From the NCBI RefSeq assembly GCF_035582795.1, contig NC_134365.1:128937577-129001576 (forward strand): DNA of 64,000 nt, given 5' to 3'. The position numbers and the translations under genes were made by a program. Under the pieces are notes generated by a model, which worked only from the letters and a program-made list of their open reading frames with translations, was not told where the DNA came from and did not search any database. Within the stretch, counting starts at the first letter, position 1. Each line of letters begins with the position of its first letter. This document shows, piece by piece, positions 52,351 through 64,000 of this stretch. Source of the stretch: Mycteria americana (lineage: Eukaryota; Chordata; Aves; Ciconiiformes; Ciconiidae).

Positions 52351-55300
52351 GTGAACAAAGTGTGGTTAGTATATTATTGTAGCTACTATTATTAGCAGCA
52401 TTAGTAACATTAGATGTAGTACATGCGGCTATTTAAACACTGCAATATGTATGAAATATTCTTGTCTTCCCTAGGTGAGTGTACCTCAGACAACTTCAGC
52501 ATAGCATAGCACACTCTGTATCAGAGCGGTGGTGGGCACAGCTTTTTTAAAGCTCTCAGAACTGGTGTGCTGCTCTCTAGGTCAGCCTCTCTACTGCCTG
52601 GCTCCTTGTCTAATCCAGTAGACTTCTGTAAAGTGGATGTACAGTGCTGCTCTTCCCATTTAACAACATTGCACACCCTCTTGGCATTTAACCTGAAAAA
52701 CTATAAATAACTAGGTGCTAAGCATGGGAAAATTATGCTTTCCATCTGCATCGGGGCCCATCCTGTTCTCAGATTTACCCAAGGCAGGTGATGCTGGGAT
52801 TACAACCCTGAGGTGGCTGGACACGAGGCACTTTGGCCTCATGGCAAATTATAACAAGATGGAACAAACAAATTAGAGAAAGGTTTTCTTGTGTTGACAA
52901 GCTGTCCCTTCTCTGCTGAGTGGCATAGACAAGATCCTGAGCAGAGTGCCTTCCCTGCAGGCAGTAGAGTTGCCTCAGTTTGCACCCACTGAAAAAGCTG
53001 ACCCATTGTATGCAGAGCATCACCTCAGATATATTGAAATATATTATCAGTTAAGAGTCCTGCTTAGTAGTTTTAAAGAATTATACTGTGCCAATACCAA
53101 GATAAAAAAGTGATTTTGCATATGCTTTCTTTTCAGAGCAGAAAACTGTATGGAGCTGGAAATTATCATAAAACTATTTTCAAACTTCTAATTGTAATGT
53201 CATTGAAAGTTTTAATAACTATTCTAATTGAAGTGAGTACTAAATTATTAACTAAAATATTCTTACTTTTAAAAAATGGCCTTTTAAAAATTAAAGCAAT
53301 ATTAAGTTACAATAGAGGGCAAAAAGACATTTCTTATTTTCATGCCCATTCAGCTCCAACAGAGAGCATTTTAATTACATTTTGCATTCAAACTAGAAGT
53401 GTGATTTTTAGACCTATAAGTGAAAACTGATTTTTTTTAGACATATCAAAAAATCATTTGAAAGTGAAAGACAAAAGAATAATGATGTTGCATCCTGTAC
53501 AGACAATTTTACTACAAAGTAATAAAAATGCAATAAAATTATTCATGAAACTTGTCAATAGCTAATGTATGTCTTTGGGATCCTTAGTATCCTAATAGAA
53601 CCCCTTGGAACTGTTTTACTTTTATATTGCTGTGCTGGGATCCTAGCACACATTGGAGAGCTATGCTGAATGTAAATGCAGTGTCAAAGATTACAGAAAA
53701 CCACAGGGGAAATTAAGAGCTGTTTCTTATATGGTGTTATAGGCCTTAAGCTATTTTGTTCTGGGCATCTTGTCATTATTGTTTTGTATTTAAGTCTTTG
53801 GTGGTGGTAAGTGATACATTTGGAAGGTAAGAATCACTCTTGTGAAATCCCAAAGGATTATATTTAAAAGACTGTCTTTTTTGAGACAGTTTTCCTGGAG
53901 ATCTGCAGAATTACAGAGACAAAATCATGGAGATGTTCTTGGCATTTCATGTTTGCATATAACTGTATTACATTATAAGGATGAATCAAACTCAGTTAAA
54001 GTCACTGGCAAAATTTCTGTTAATTGCAGTAAGCATAGGTTGTTAGGTTGTGGGTCATCCACATCTCTATGCAAACTCATGGTCGCTACAGGTAAGAGTT
54101 TGTCAGAGTCACGCTGTTTCTGGGAAAATTATAGTCTGGAAGGTTTCGTTGCAAATACTTTGTTTGTTTTTATTTTTTCCCAAACCAGAATCACAGATGA
54201 ATGTTTACACATTTCACGATCTTTTCTTTTTTGTTTTCTGTATTGTGTTTGTCTCTTTTTTTGTTTCTTTGCTTTATGGGAGTGGACTTGCATTTCTTAT
54301 TCCCTGTGAAACTGTGAACGAGAGCCATTTCATGTTTCTAGTGGAAATGGAAAAAGAAAATATAGGGGGCTGTTTCTTTCTCTGTCTGTCAGCCATTTAA
54401 AAACAAAGTTTAGTTTCAAGATTGCTACTATTTAAGTTGAATGACTGTTAGGGGACATACGACCTACGTGTCCCTACCATACTGAACTTACTCTTCATGT
54501 TTTCCAGTCGAGGTAGCCGATTACCTTTCTGACCATAAGTTGTTACCAAACTTAGCATCTTGACTGTGCTAAATACATTCACATTGTTATGAGCAGCGAT
54601 GACTAATGCCTGTTTGTGTGTGAAGGATATTTAAACGGATCTTGGGAATACCACCTGTGTTCACAAAATTGCTGTGTTAACGGAGTTTGTCAGGGTTCCT
54701 GTAGTCAGCTACCTACTGCTGGGGCCATGCCATGTCGCTTCCAGGCTAGTGCAAAGGAAAGCTGTAAATCTTCATGCTTTCTGTTCAAGTGGCAGCATGT
54801 GGACATAAAAGGATGGCAGTGATGAGACCACAGCACGTGGGGCTGAGGGGAGCTGGGGGATTTCCCAAAAAGCAGAATGAGGAGGTCAGGTACTGACACT
54901 GGATCTCAACAATTAGGCAGCTTGCAGAGTACCTGAAACTTCACAGCAATAAAAGAAACATGAGCATGGAGAATAGCAGAGCATTGTGCTTTCATAGCAA
55001 AGGAGTGTAGTTTAATTGCAGATATAGTTAGGAAAAAATGGTCTGCATAGGATAAAGAAGGTGGAGAGTAGATCAGGGAGACTTCCTGCTTCACAGACAG
55101 AGAGGAAAGCTCCTGATCTACTTAGGTGACCCAAAAATACTAAGATGATAAGGAAACAGAAATGGCAAATGCATGCCAGTGTTGTATTGTTTTGTCTCAT
55201 TTTCTTTGCTGCTTCTTGTAGCTAACATAAAGAATTCTTGGTATTCTAGACCATTATGCAAAGGTTGTGTGTCTATTTGCTTGCGGTATTAAGCATCCCT

Positions 55301-55843
55301 GAAGACTGAGCTGCAAGCCCCAAAAGTCTAAAGTGAAAAAGACTGTATTATATTGCTAGAGAATCTGCGACTCGACAAAATTTGTAGGACAAAGACAATG
55401 AACGATTTCAAGGACTAAAAGACAAAAGTGCATGTGTCCACAACATATTACAGAAATCAGGGTAAGAAACCATTAATGTTACCTACTGAAACCGAGTCTT
55501 ACAGACATTAAGGTCAAGTGTTTCAGGGCTCAAAAGCATTACTGCATAAACGTCTGCCATGGGAGCTTTTCTGCAGTTGGGTCAGCGGGCTTTGTCCCCA
55601 GTTCACTTTTTGTTACCTTTATATTAGTGCACCACATATGACGTAGGATCATTTAAAAAGCTTCAGTTTGCGCCATGTCCCATGCCCTGAAGCCTGCCTC
55701 AGGAGATATTCAGAAGCGTGACATTGTTCTCCAGTGGTACATTTGCTTTTCAGTTGATGAGGCCCAGCATAATCTAGGGCTGATGGACGTAAAAGCAGGC
55801 TTTCACAGACTAGTACTGATAACATCATCCATGTGAGGGCCTT
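52351..55843. other. Unassigned non-coding DNA
   Basis: AT-rich, with a notable low-GC, non-repetitive stretch at about 53110-53540 (see findings). A 155-codon plus-strand frame at 53842-54309 begins with GTG and ends in a phenylalanine/cysteine-rich stretch translated from T-rich DNA; it has no recognisable domain, and I do not call it a gene. Confidence 0.55.
55839..55843. repeat. 5-bp target-site duplication, left copy
   Basis: GCCTT lies immediately before the LTR's first TG and recurs at 56443-56447 immediately after its last CA. A 5-bp duplication fits integration by an ERVL-type (class III) integrase. Confidence 0.9.
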
Positions 55844-56242
55844 TGTCCTGGTTTCGGCTGGGATAGAGTTAATTTTCTTCCTAGTAGCTGGTATAGTGCC
55901 GTGTTTTGGATTTAGTATGAGAATAATGCTGATAACACACTGTTGCTAAGCAGTGCTTGCACTGGCCAAGGACTTTTCAGCTTCCCATGCTGTGCCAGGG
56001 GCACAAGAAGCTGGGAGGGGACACAGCCAAACTGGCCAAGGGCTATTCCATACCATATGGCATCATGCTCAGTATAGAAACTGGGGGAGTTGGCCGGGGG
56101 GCAGCGATCGCTGCTTGGGGATGGGCTGGGCATCGGTCAGTGGGTGCTGAGCAGTTGTATCACTGTTTGGTTTTTTTTCCCCTGGGTTTTGTTCTTCTCT
56201 CTCTCTCTCTTGTTGTTTTCCTTTTCATTACAATTTATTATT

Positions 56243-56297
<55 letters not shown>

Positions 56298-56442
56298 TGA
56301 TGTCAATTATTAAACTGTTCTTGTCTCAACCCATGAGTTTTCTTACTTTTGTTCTTCAGATTCTCTCCCCCAGCCCACGCCGGGGGGAAGTGAGCGAGCG
56401 GCTGCGTGGTGTTTGGTTGCTGACTGAGGCTAAACCACAACA
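55844..56442 (+). mobile_element. Solo LTR, young ERVL-like endogenous retrovirus
   Basis: This 599-bp LTR has TG...CA ends (TGTCCTGGTTTCGGCTGGGA at the start, GGCTAAACCACAACA at the end) and the direct 5-bp flank GCCTT on both sides. Within it are a TATA-like box TATAGAAA (56073-56080), a CT run (about 56200-56212), an (AAT)17 array, and an ATTAAA poly(A)-type signal (56309-56314), in the U3 to R order expected of an LTR. CpG sites are retained (GCAGCGATCGCTGC at 56101, CACGCCGGGGGG near 56376, GAGCGAGCGGCTGCG near 56392). Intact target duplication plus surviving CpGs suggest a fairly recent insertion. No gag, pol or env sequence is attached, so it is a solo LTR left by recombination. The ERVL class is inferred from duplication length and general resemblance. 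Confidence 0.93.
56235..56297. repeat. (TTA)4-(AAT)17 microsatellite inside the LTR
   Basis: Four TTA units (56235-56246) run into seventeen AAT units (56246-56296). The two halves are partly complementary, so the left end can fold onto the array. The poly-asparagine open frame running through it is an artefact of the AAT repeat. Confidence 0.95.
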
Positions 56443-56447
56443 GCCTT
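56443..56447. repeat. 5-bp target-site duplication, right copy
   Basis: GCCTT directly after the terminal CA, identical to 55839-55843. Confidence 0.9.
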
Positions 56448-59400
56448 TCAACTTAGGAACACACTGTGTCCAAAAAGCCTCTTATTTGGTGGTGTTCAGG
56501 GTGCACAGCAAAGCTCATGGGCCCAACCTGATTTCTGCTAGTGAGCAGCCGTGCTCAGACAGCTGAGAAGCGGTGCTATTTCCACACCCTTAAATGTGAC
56601 GCAGGTACTGTGTCTTCTGCGCAACTGGGTGGCGACTGTAGTTCAGTATTTGCTTTAGTGGTGATTCCTATCCTTCTCCATCTGGCTTCTGAAGGAAGTT
56701 GGCCTCTGACACCACTTAAGCAGAAACGGTTTGTAAATCTGCTTCCCAAGTGCTTTGCGATTGCTCTTGATAATAGGTGCTGTTGATGTAAATTGCTGTT
56801 ATTATCATCAGTGACTCATTAATCCATTGATTATTGATCTATTAAACCTTTTTCATTTTAAATGACAAGAATAAAGATTGTGCTGCAACCTGCATTTCAA
56901 AACCTCCATTAAAAGTTTAATGAAATGTATATAATTTTGCAAGGAAATCAAGATGCATGAGATGAATGCACTATGGGTTTGGATTTTTGAAGTCCCCTGT
57001 TTATATGTTGATGGTTTCTTTTAATCTTGGCTACTTCTATCACCAGTGGAAGAAAAAGCAGCAAGTCCAAAAGGGAATTAATTTTTTTCCACTAGCTGTG
57101 GAGGCATCGTACATGAGTAACTTAGATGCAACAGCTGACTCATGGATGCCAAAAATTAGGCAAGATGAATTTAATTCTAAATACTTGACTTTGAAAAGTA
57201 TACTCGGGTCAATTCCCAAGCCGTCTTTTCTTATAAACTAATTAAATACTGAAGTGAAATAAAAATCAGACTCTCATTAATAGGGAAAAGTTGCCTTAGT
57301 TAGCAAAATATTAACCCAGAAGAAACTTTCAAACGTTCTTATATTACCACCTGTAAAAACAGGGACAGCTTATAACAGGAATGCTGATACAAAATAACCC
57401 TAGCAGAACTAGTGAGAGAGGCTGAAATTAAGCTCTACAGAAACTGCAAACAGTACAGGAACCCCTCCGAAAAGCTCACAAGTGAGGCTGCCCCGACCTG
57501 GAACATAACCCACTGGGGTACATGTGGAGTGAGCAGGACCATCCTCTATTAGAGATCTACCCTGTCATTAAATACAACTAAAACAAAGGCAAATTGGGAT
57601 GAAGGCATAATGTTCTTAGAAGTTGTTAGGAAAAATGGCCAGATAAGCACAGCTTATGTGGAATATCTATTGTTTGCTGCAAATATGCTTTAATAATAGG
57701 GTAATTTGTTTCTTCCACTGAATTTGCCAATTGATGGTAAAAACAGTTCTGTAAAAGTCATCCAGGCAAAATAATGAATGGGAACAATTATTCTTCCTGA
57801 GTAGATTTTCTAAATTAAGACTCCCTGCAAAAAGGCTGAGAATGCTTGCTTTAGCTAACGCTTTTTTCTTGTTTGTTTTTCATCTGTAGAGCACACACAG
57901 TTTTGCAGTGCCACAGCTGCTAAATTGTTTATTTCTAGTTTGCTTGAATCTCTCAATCTCTCTCTCCTCCTATATAGACAGATATAAATAGACAGATAGG
58001 TTGATTGATTGATTGAATTGTTTGTGAAAGCAAAAGTATAGTTAGGAAAAATCAGTGCTGCTCTTTCTTTTAAAATCAGACATTTGCATGTATATAGGCA
58101 CACAAATGTTTATATATAAATATATCTCTTCAACTTCACAGGTGCCCTTCTTCACTCGTGGTCAGTGTGTTAGGCCTACAAGGTACTGTCTTTCCATATA
58201 CTGCCATGACAGTACATACCTTCAAGTAAATTAGAATTTGCCTGATCTGACTTGTAGTATGTGGAATAGGGCATCTGGGAAAAACTGGCAAGGAGCTGAT
58301 GGTAATGAGCCTTTGACTTTCACACATGCTTTCTTTGCTATAAATTAGCAGTACTAACACACTTCTCTCACAGCGTTTCTCAAATCACCCGTTGAGTTGG
58401 TGAGCCTTACCCAGACAGCTTTGAAAATATAATTCTTAGAGTAGAAGGCACATGCCTAATAAATTCAGTTCTGGAAGACTCACAAGTCAGGAATCTCCAC
58501 AGGGCCCCAGTGTTAGTTTTATGTCCAGAGCACACAGAAATTCAGTCTTAGCTGAGCACCTAACTCCCTTAAGTGTTTGCAAATATCTGTATAAATATAT
58601 ATGTTATTTGACTGAAGTATGAAATAATTGTTTTAAAACATGATAGGGTTGCCCATGGTGGGTTAACCTGACCAAATTAGTGTATATACAACAAATGAAG
58701 CAAACCAAACAGTACTTAGAAACACTTTGTCTTCCCAAAGGGAACATAAGAATAGTAGCTCAAAAGGAGACGGTGACGCTCTAAGTGAGCTGAACACCAC
58801 CCTGCTGTCAAAATATAGTTTTACAAGATGTATTTCATTTCCTAAAGATGATTTCACTGAACGTATTAACACGAAAAACGCTTTTGAGCTTTTCTGCGTG
58901 AGCACTCTGAACCTTACAGAACTGAGCAGTCCACGCTGGTTTAATCTTCTACCAGCAGAACTGTCGTCCCAGGGAATGGCAAACAAGCATCTTCACTAAA
59001 ACCCACCAGGGACAGAGGACGTGAGCATCCCTGTGGTCATTGATTTCTTGGCCTCTCTATTTAGACTGCAAGGAAAAGTGCTTATTACTGTAAACAATGC
59101 CGGTACTTGGGAAATGCCACTAGTTCCTTCTTGTCCTGCCTGACACAAAGGACTGTCAGAGCGCAAGCCTTTCAGGGACTTTTGAGGCTGCCTCATTTGA
59201 ACTTATTCTACATAGAAGACAAATCCAGCTATTAATCCTCCGAGAAGCTTATTTGTAAGGAGGCATTTAAAATCACAGCGGGAATAAAAATCTGTGTCGT
59301 GGTTTGTGTGGTACTGCTGTGTGATAATGAGCTGTAGTTGCATCACTTGACATGGCTTCAAGTATATCCGCACCATTCGGGTGCAGACTACAATCCCTGC

Positions 59401-62400
59401 AGTACCCCTGTGGACAGACAGGGAAATGTGTTTCCAGGAACCCCTAGTTTTACAGCGTAGGTAGTGAGGTCTCATTGTCACAGGGTAACACAACTTAAGA
59501 GGTGATCTTTGTGCTGTGTACAAAGAAATCTTGCTCCAAGCCTGAGCTCCTGAATTTGGGTAAGATGAGCAGAGAAACTCTGCCTGAATTCTATGTTGTA
59601 TGGAGCACAAAGGCTGCTTCTTAGGAATGTCAAAGAAAATAAATGTTTTTCTGCACAAATCCCTTCCATTTCACAAAGCTCCTAGAACTCCCCCTCTCTA
59701 AGAATTGTAGAGATGCCAGCGGTGAGAGGTGGCTGGAGCAAAACTAACTTTTCTTCTTTTCCTTTTCTTAAGTTATTTTGCAGTAGATATCATCATCTGG
59801 AAAAGACTTCGTAGGTACAAAGAATTGTAATTTCTTCCCCAGAAAGCTAACAATACCAAAAAAGGAAGGGGATTATTTTGGTGAGCGAGTAATGAGGAAT
59901 GTTAGAGACAGATCATAAAGCAAAGAAGTCAAAGTGATGACATATATGGTCTTTAAAATGTTGTGTATCTTCTTTAGTTGTGTTTATTTTATTATGTAAT
60001 TTCTTTGCTGTTGCTGATTTTGGCACAATTATTGTAACTAGTCTGTAAATTTTTGTATACTTAGCTCATGACCCTGTGAATATTGGTTGGTTTGTATTTT
60101 TCGCAAGCATTGATTTCAGCTAAAAATGCATTCCACCGCCCTCCTCCCATTCTCTTTCTCTCTTGATTTTTCCTGGTGCATTGGGATTATTTATGGCTCA
60201 CTGGATAATTTCAGAGAGTGTTCAGGATTTTAAAGCTGGTTCCTAGGCTCAATTACTTCAGTCTTGCAGTGCAGAGTTTTTGATATTAAATAGGATTGCC
60301 TTTAAGATGTACTGAGGTCCCATCGCTTGCAGAGACATCCCGCAGATAAAATCCAGCATTTCTGAGAACTGGAGAAAAGCTGTTCTTGGTCCCCTACCAA
60401 ACTGTCTGGCTTGGAAAATGTTGCTTTTATAATGTTTGGCACCCAGAGCTATCTTCTGTGAGCCGAGGATGATAACTCTAATATATCTACATAAAAGTTG
60501 TAACGATCTATAAATCAAAGGAACACTAAATAATATTAATTCATAGGTGGGGCTAAAATCTGCTTATTATAGTTACATTCCTTATTGAACATAAAGTAGC
60601 TAAGGTTACACTGATATAGGCTCCATTCAGTCAGTGTCTTCAAGAGCTGCATACCTGGGATTCTGCTTGGTTGTTTTTATATTGCTTCCTTTAGAGAACA
60701 GATTCACTTGCTAAATTATTTTCTTCTTGCTTACTGATTACATTCATGGCTTTCAATATCTTAGCAAATGGTAAAAACTCAACTGAATAAAAATTAAACC
60801 ACAGTTACTTCTAGTTCAGTTTGAAGTAGTACCTCTTACTTAGCTTTCAGCTCCACTCAGTCCTAAATCCTTGTTCTTTGTATATATTTTTCTCTAAATG
60901 TAGTCTGGGTTTGGTTTATGACAAGAAGTACTACATGACAATTTTATATGAATCTTGTCATGTGTGAAATATGAATTTTGTAGATTATGATACTGAGATT
61001 TGAAATATCTCACAAGGAAAAATGGAAAAATCCTCCTTGCCAGTTTTTCCCTCAAATGAATACAGTGTTTAAAAAGACACTGGGCTGATAGTGCAGAAGA
61101 ATGGAATTTATTCATCTGTGAGACCTGCCTAGCACCAGCAACAACAGCAGCTTCTTCCTTGTTTCTGTGCTGATGCACTTGACTCTGAGGTGAAGTACCC
61201 ATGTCTAATGAAGCATCTCATTAGTCACTCTAGACAGGGCTTTCTAATGTTATTGCTAGACAAGGTACTGATGTTTTCCAAGTATGGATGTTTGACTATA
61301 GTGGCATTTACACAGGTCAAAAATACATTTTCTGAAGTAAATGAAAAACCACTGGGTTGTGGTAAGTTGCATTAGCATTAGTGATTTAGGAAGAGGATTT
61401 TGCATATCAGAAGCATTTTTCTGATCTGTCAGGCAAATTAACTTTCTCTAGAGCTAAGCCTAAGAAACTTTGCTAAAGTTGTAAATAAATACAAGTAGTA
61501 AGACTACAGTGGAAAACTCTCAGTCAGTGGACTATCTCTGGAACAATGCAGACACCAAAATTTCCCATATTCAGCCTGAGCTTTAAGAAAAGGTTAAGTA
61601 TTCTATAATTCTATGATTCTAAGTACCTGCTCATTTTAGGTATATGCTTGACTCCACCCCTGTTCCCGAAAGCACCTGCAATTTTCTTGAATCCCATTAC
61701 AATCACATACTTAGGTACAAACTGTAGTACTTTAGTGGACCTTAGTGTAGGTGGAGCATGGCCCCTGAGAGGAATACATCACATAACAATCTGATTTTGC
61801 AACAATCGTGACTATGCAATTTGCAATTGTAAACCTGAAAGGCAGGAGGAAACTCAGATTTGTTTTGTGAATTTGTTTAACAGCTTGAAGGTCACATCCT
61901 GGAAAAAAATCATCACCCGTTCAGTGGTCTGGATGATTTGATTTTTTTATTGGTGAGACACTGGAGTGTTAAATGAAAAACCCACTGCTGGAGGCAAGAG
62001 GGAGAAACTCCTGACTGAGGGAAAGGAGGAGACGCAAACTCTTTAATTGTACCAGACATGGCTCCCAAGGAAGAACTGGCCAAAGGGCTGTTCTCTGAAG
62101 TACAATGAACTTGTTTAACAAGGTTACAATTCAAAAAATGACTCACTTCATTATCACCACAAGTATTGATTGCTTATCAAGTATAGAGACCCTCTGGCCA
62201 TCTATAATAAGACAGTCTGATGTCATTGTTTTCCAACTGTCTTTCCACCCATTTTTGAAACTTTATAAACACTGTATTATTCTTCACAAAAAATCAGATG
62301 GGCAACATCTCAAGTGTCCATATGATGTTCTCCACCCATTCCCATCCTCTCACATGCATACGGACAGCATCACAGCATCTGTGGCTTCAGAGTCTCTCAT

Positions 62401-62410
62401 TTCTAAAAAG
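56448..62410. other. Unassigned non-coding DNA
   Basis: Contains an ATTA-rich, non-repetitive stretch at about 56770-56960 (see findings). A CT run followed by GATAGATA/TTGATTGATTGA words lies at about 57948-58016. Opposite-strand open frames overlap at 58663-58999. A possible CR1 tail is at 61596-61620. No gene or RNA recognised. Confidence 0.55.
61596..61620 (+). mobile_element. Possible CR1 3' octamer tail remnant
   Basis: TATTCTATAATTCTATGATTCT resembles the ATTCTATG octamer array that ends CR1 copies. The bases just upstream do not clearly match a CR1 terminal motif, so this could be a heavily decayed fragment or coincidence. Confidence 0.4.
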
Positions 62411-62536
62411 TATACACAGATGTACGTATGTGTATATGCGTATGTACATGTACATAAATATATATGTGTGTGTGTGTGTTTACATTTGATGATACACTGC
62501 ATACATATATATTTATATATACGTGTGTGCGTATAT
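62411..62536. repeat. Compound (TG)n/(TA)n/(GTAT)n microsatellite
   Basis: GTATGT/GTACAT blocks, a (TG)7 core at about 62465-62479, a short non-repeat gap, then ACATATATATTTATATATACGTGTG. The 163-codon plus-strand frame across it is repeat-driven. Confidence 0.9.
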
Positions 62537-63926
62537 CCTCTTTATTGCTGGCAAGATATAAATTGGTCGGGAGACCCGCTTGCTGTCACTAACTGAGTGA
62601 CAGCTCCCCTCATGCACAGGACTTTGCTGCTCTAAAACCAGTGTCGCCAGCTCTGTATAACATGGTTTGCATTCCTGCCGTGGCACAGTGAACCTTCTGG
62701 AGACAGTGCCTCAAGGGAGCATGACAAGATATCTTCTCAAATGTTGAGAAGCTCCTAAACACGGAGTGGTCCACAAGGATGCATGGCTGCATCTTTCCTG
62801 TGTGGAGGGCAGAGAAGCGATCCTGCCTGGGGAACACCGACATGGGAAGCAAGCACAGCACCACGAAGTACATCAGCTTTAACTCTGTAGTGTCTTACAG
62901 TTCACTTCTCCTAGATTGGATACTGTCATTAGTTTTGATCTAAAGAATGAACAGAGTGACAGAATGTACCTAGATTACTCACGGCTTTTTAGCACTGGGG
63001 TTTTTTTCATGATTTGGAGTTGCGTTTTGTTTTCACACAGTTAATTTGGGTCAAATATTTATTAGTTTTAACTGAGAAGAATAATTTTGAGATGGTTGTA
63101 TGGATACTTAGTTTTACTTTATTCCCTGCAGTCAAAAACCATGAAGTTGTGAGTGTACCATCTTCCACTGAAAAGGAGTGGATGAGGTTAGTTTTCTCCC
63201 CTTTTTACCTACCCTCCTGTGTTTATCTCTTACCACTGATAGGAATAATGCCGTTTATTAATTGATTCAATTCTATTTTGGTTATATTGAAACAATTTTC
63301 TGTGATAAATACACCAAGTGTAAACACTGATGGTATTTTATTGGATACTTATAACAATTTCATTATAAAAAATAATTGGCAGAATTTGGGATATGATTTC
63401 CACATGTGTTCACATGACAGAAGGACTGCAGTCTACACAGACGCTTTGGTATTCAACTCCTATTTAAGTACCAACTCCCATTCAAGCTGATAAGTAAATG
63501 ACACACAGAGGGAAGCTACACAAAGTTAGTGGCCCCAGCCCTTTCTACTAAGTGCTGGATCAGAGATGGGTTGCACCTATGTGGCTTAGAGCATTCATCG
63601 CAGTGTAATATCGCACCTGCTGTTACAGACTATAGAGATTTACCCAACAAAATTGCTGTGTTAGGGTTGGACAACTGACTATCTATTCTCCTTTTAGAAT
63701 GAAGAAGCAGACAATGGCAGCATAAACCCAGCTTTTATATTACAGCCTAGAGATTGAAGCCTTTTCCAAAGAAGCAGACTTACATTTTCCTGAGCATGAG
63801 ATTATCAATATAAGCAGCCTGTCTTCCCAAGACGGCACTCTACTAAGAAGGCTAGAAAAGTCAGGCAGCCTGTGCTTGCCATTACTGGGACATTTCTGGA
63901 CCCTAATGATAAAGAAGCTCAAAGGA
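62537..63926. other. Unassigned non-coding DNA
   Basis: Nothing identifiable between the microsatellite and the terminal LTR. The 60-87-codon open frames on both strands have no recognisable domain. Confidence 0.6.
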
Positions 63927-64000
63927 TGTTGTGGTTTAACCCCAGTAGGCAGCTGAGCCCCACGCAGCCACTCAATGGGGAAGAAAATCAGAAAGGCAAA
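63927..64000 (-). mobile_element. Partial LTR, minus strand, cut by the window end
   Basis: TGTTGTGGTTTAACCCCAGT at 63927 is the reverse complement of an LTR 3' end (...TTAAACCACAACA), matching the terminus of the LTR at 55844-56442 (CTAAACCACAACA). The following CCCCACGCAGCCACTCA corresponds to that LTR's GAGCGGCTGCGTGG segment. So this is the 3' end of a related LTR in opposite orientation, continuing past the window. Whether it is solo or part of a longer provirus cannot be judged. Confidence 0.8.

Noticed and set aside
53842..54309. 155-codon open frame with a hydrophobic C-terminus, possible membrane protein
   Set aside because: It starts at GTG, the hydrophobic part is translated T-rich DNA, another frame is open at the same place, and no splice or promoter context supports it.
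56090..56566. 158-codon open frame containing a long poly-asparagine stretch
   Set aside because: The asparagines are the translation of the (AAT)17 microsatellite in a solo LTR. No coding signal lies outside it.
58663..58999. Opposing 107- and 90-codon frames
   Set aside because: Mutually overlapping on opposite strands with no recognisable domain. Chance is sufficient.
1..64000. CRISPR arrays, operons, tRNA, rRNA or known microRNA genes
   Set aside because: By eye I see no regularly spaced repeats with unique spacers, no cloverleaf with tRNA promoter boxes and no microRNA seed hairpin that I recognise. A covariance-model scan would be needed to exclude small RNAs fully.

Overview
This window looks like a piece of a bird chromosome. 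It is AT-rich, non-coding vertebrate DNA, and the interspersed repeats are the types that dominate avian genomes: 5'-truncated CR1 LINEs whose 3' ends carry copies of an ATTCTATG-type octamer, and long terminal repeats (LTRs) of endogenous retroviruses that begin TG and end CA. I cannot assign a species. I find no bacterial-style gene organisation, rRNA, tRNA, CRISPR array or recognisable host protein-coding exon. The best reading is an intergenic region or a very large intron.

Layout. Positions 1-1932 are unassigned. A short 3' CR1 fragment lies at 1933-2530 (+). A longer CR1 fragment with a mutated reverse transcriptase (RT) domain lies at 8333-9599 (+). A (CA)n/(TA)n satellite is at about 11467-11566. 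A 60-bp CR1 tail (-) at 14266-14326 abuts a perfect inverted repeat and a two-copy 60-bp tandem duplication (14312-14450). A diverged solo LTR lies at 18887-19497. From 19498 to 37020 there is mostly unassigned sequence with small simple repeats. The longest CR1 copy (-), about 1.67 kb, spans 37021-38690 and ends near a G13 run. From 38767 to 55843 the sequence is unassigned, with several AT-rich stretches that read like candidate conserved non-coding elements. A young-looking solo LTR lies at 55844-56442, with a matching 5-bp target duplication on both sides and an internal (AAT)17 array. The window ends inside a third LTR on the minus strand (63927-64000).

Function. Every open reading frame that I can identify as protein belongs to decayed CR1 RT, and all those copies carry stops, frameshifts or damaged motifs. 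The remaining open frames are short and mutually overlapping, and none is supported by splice sites or a recognisable domain. I see no convincing undescribed system. The items most worth checking are the CR1 foldback plus tandem duplication at 14.27-14.45 kb, the recent solo LTR at 55.8 kb, an uncertain protein-like frame at 29.12-29.39 kb, and four candidate regulatory stretches (42.6-43.1, 46.1-46.9, 53.1-53.5 and 56.8-57.0 kb).
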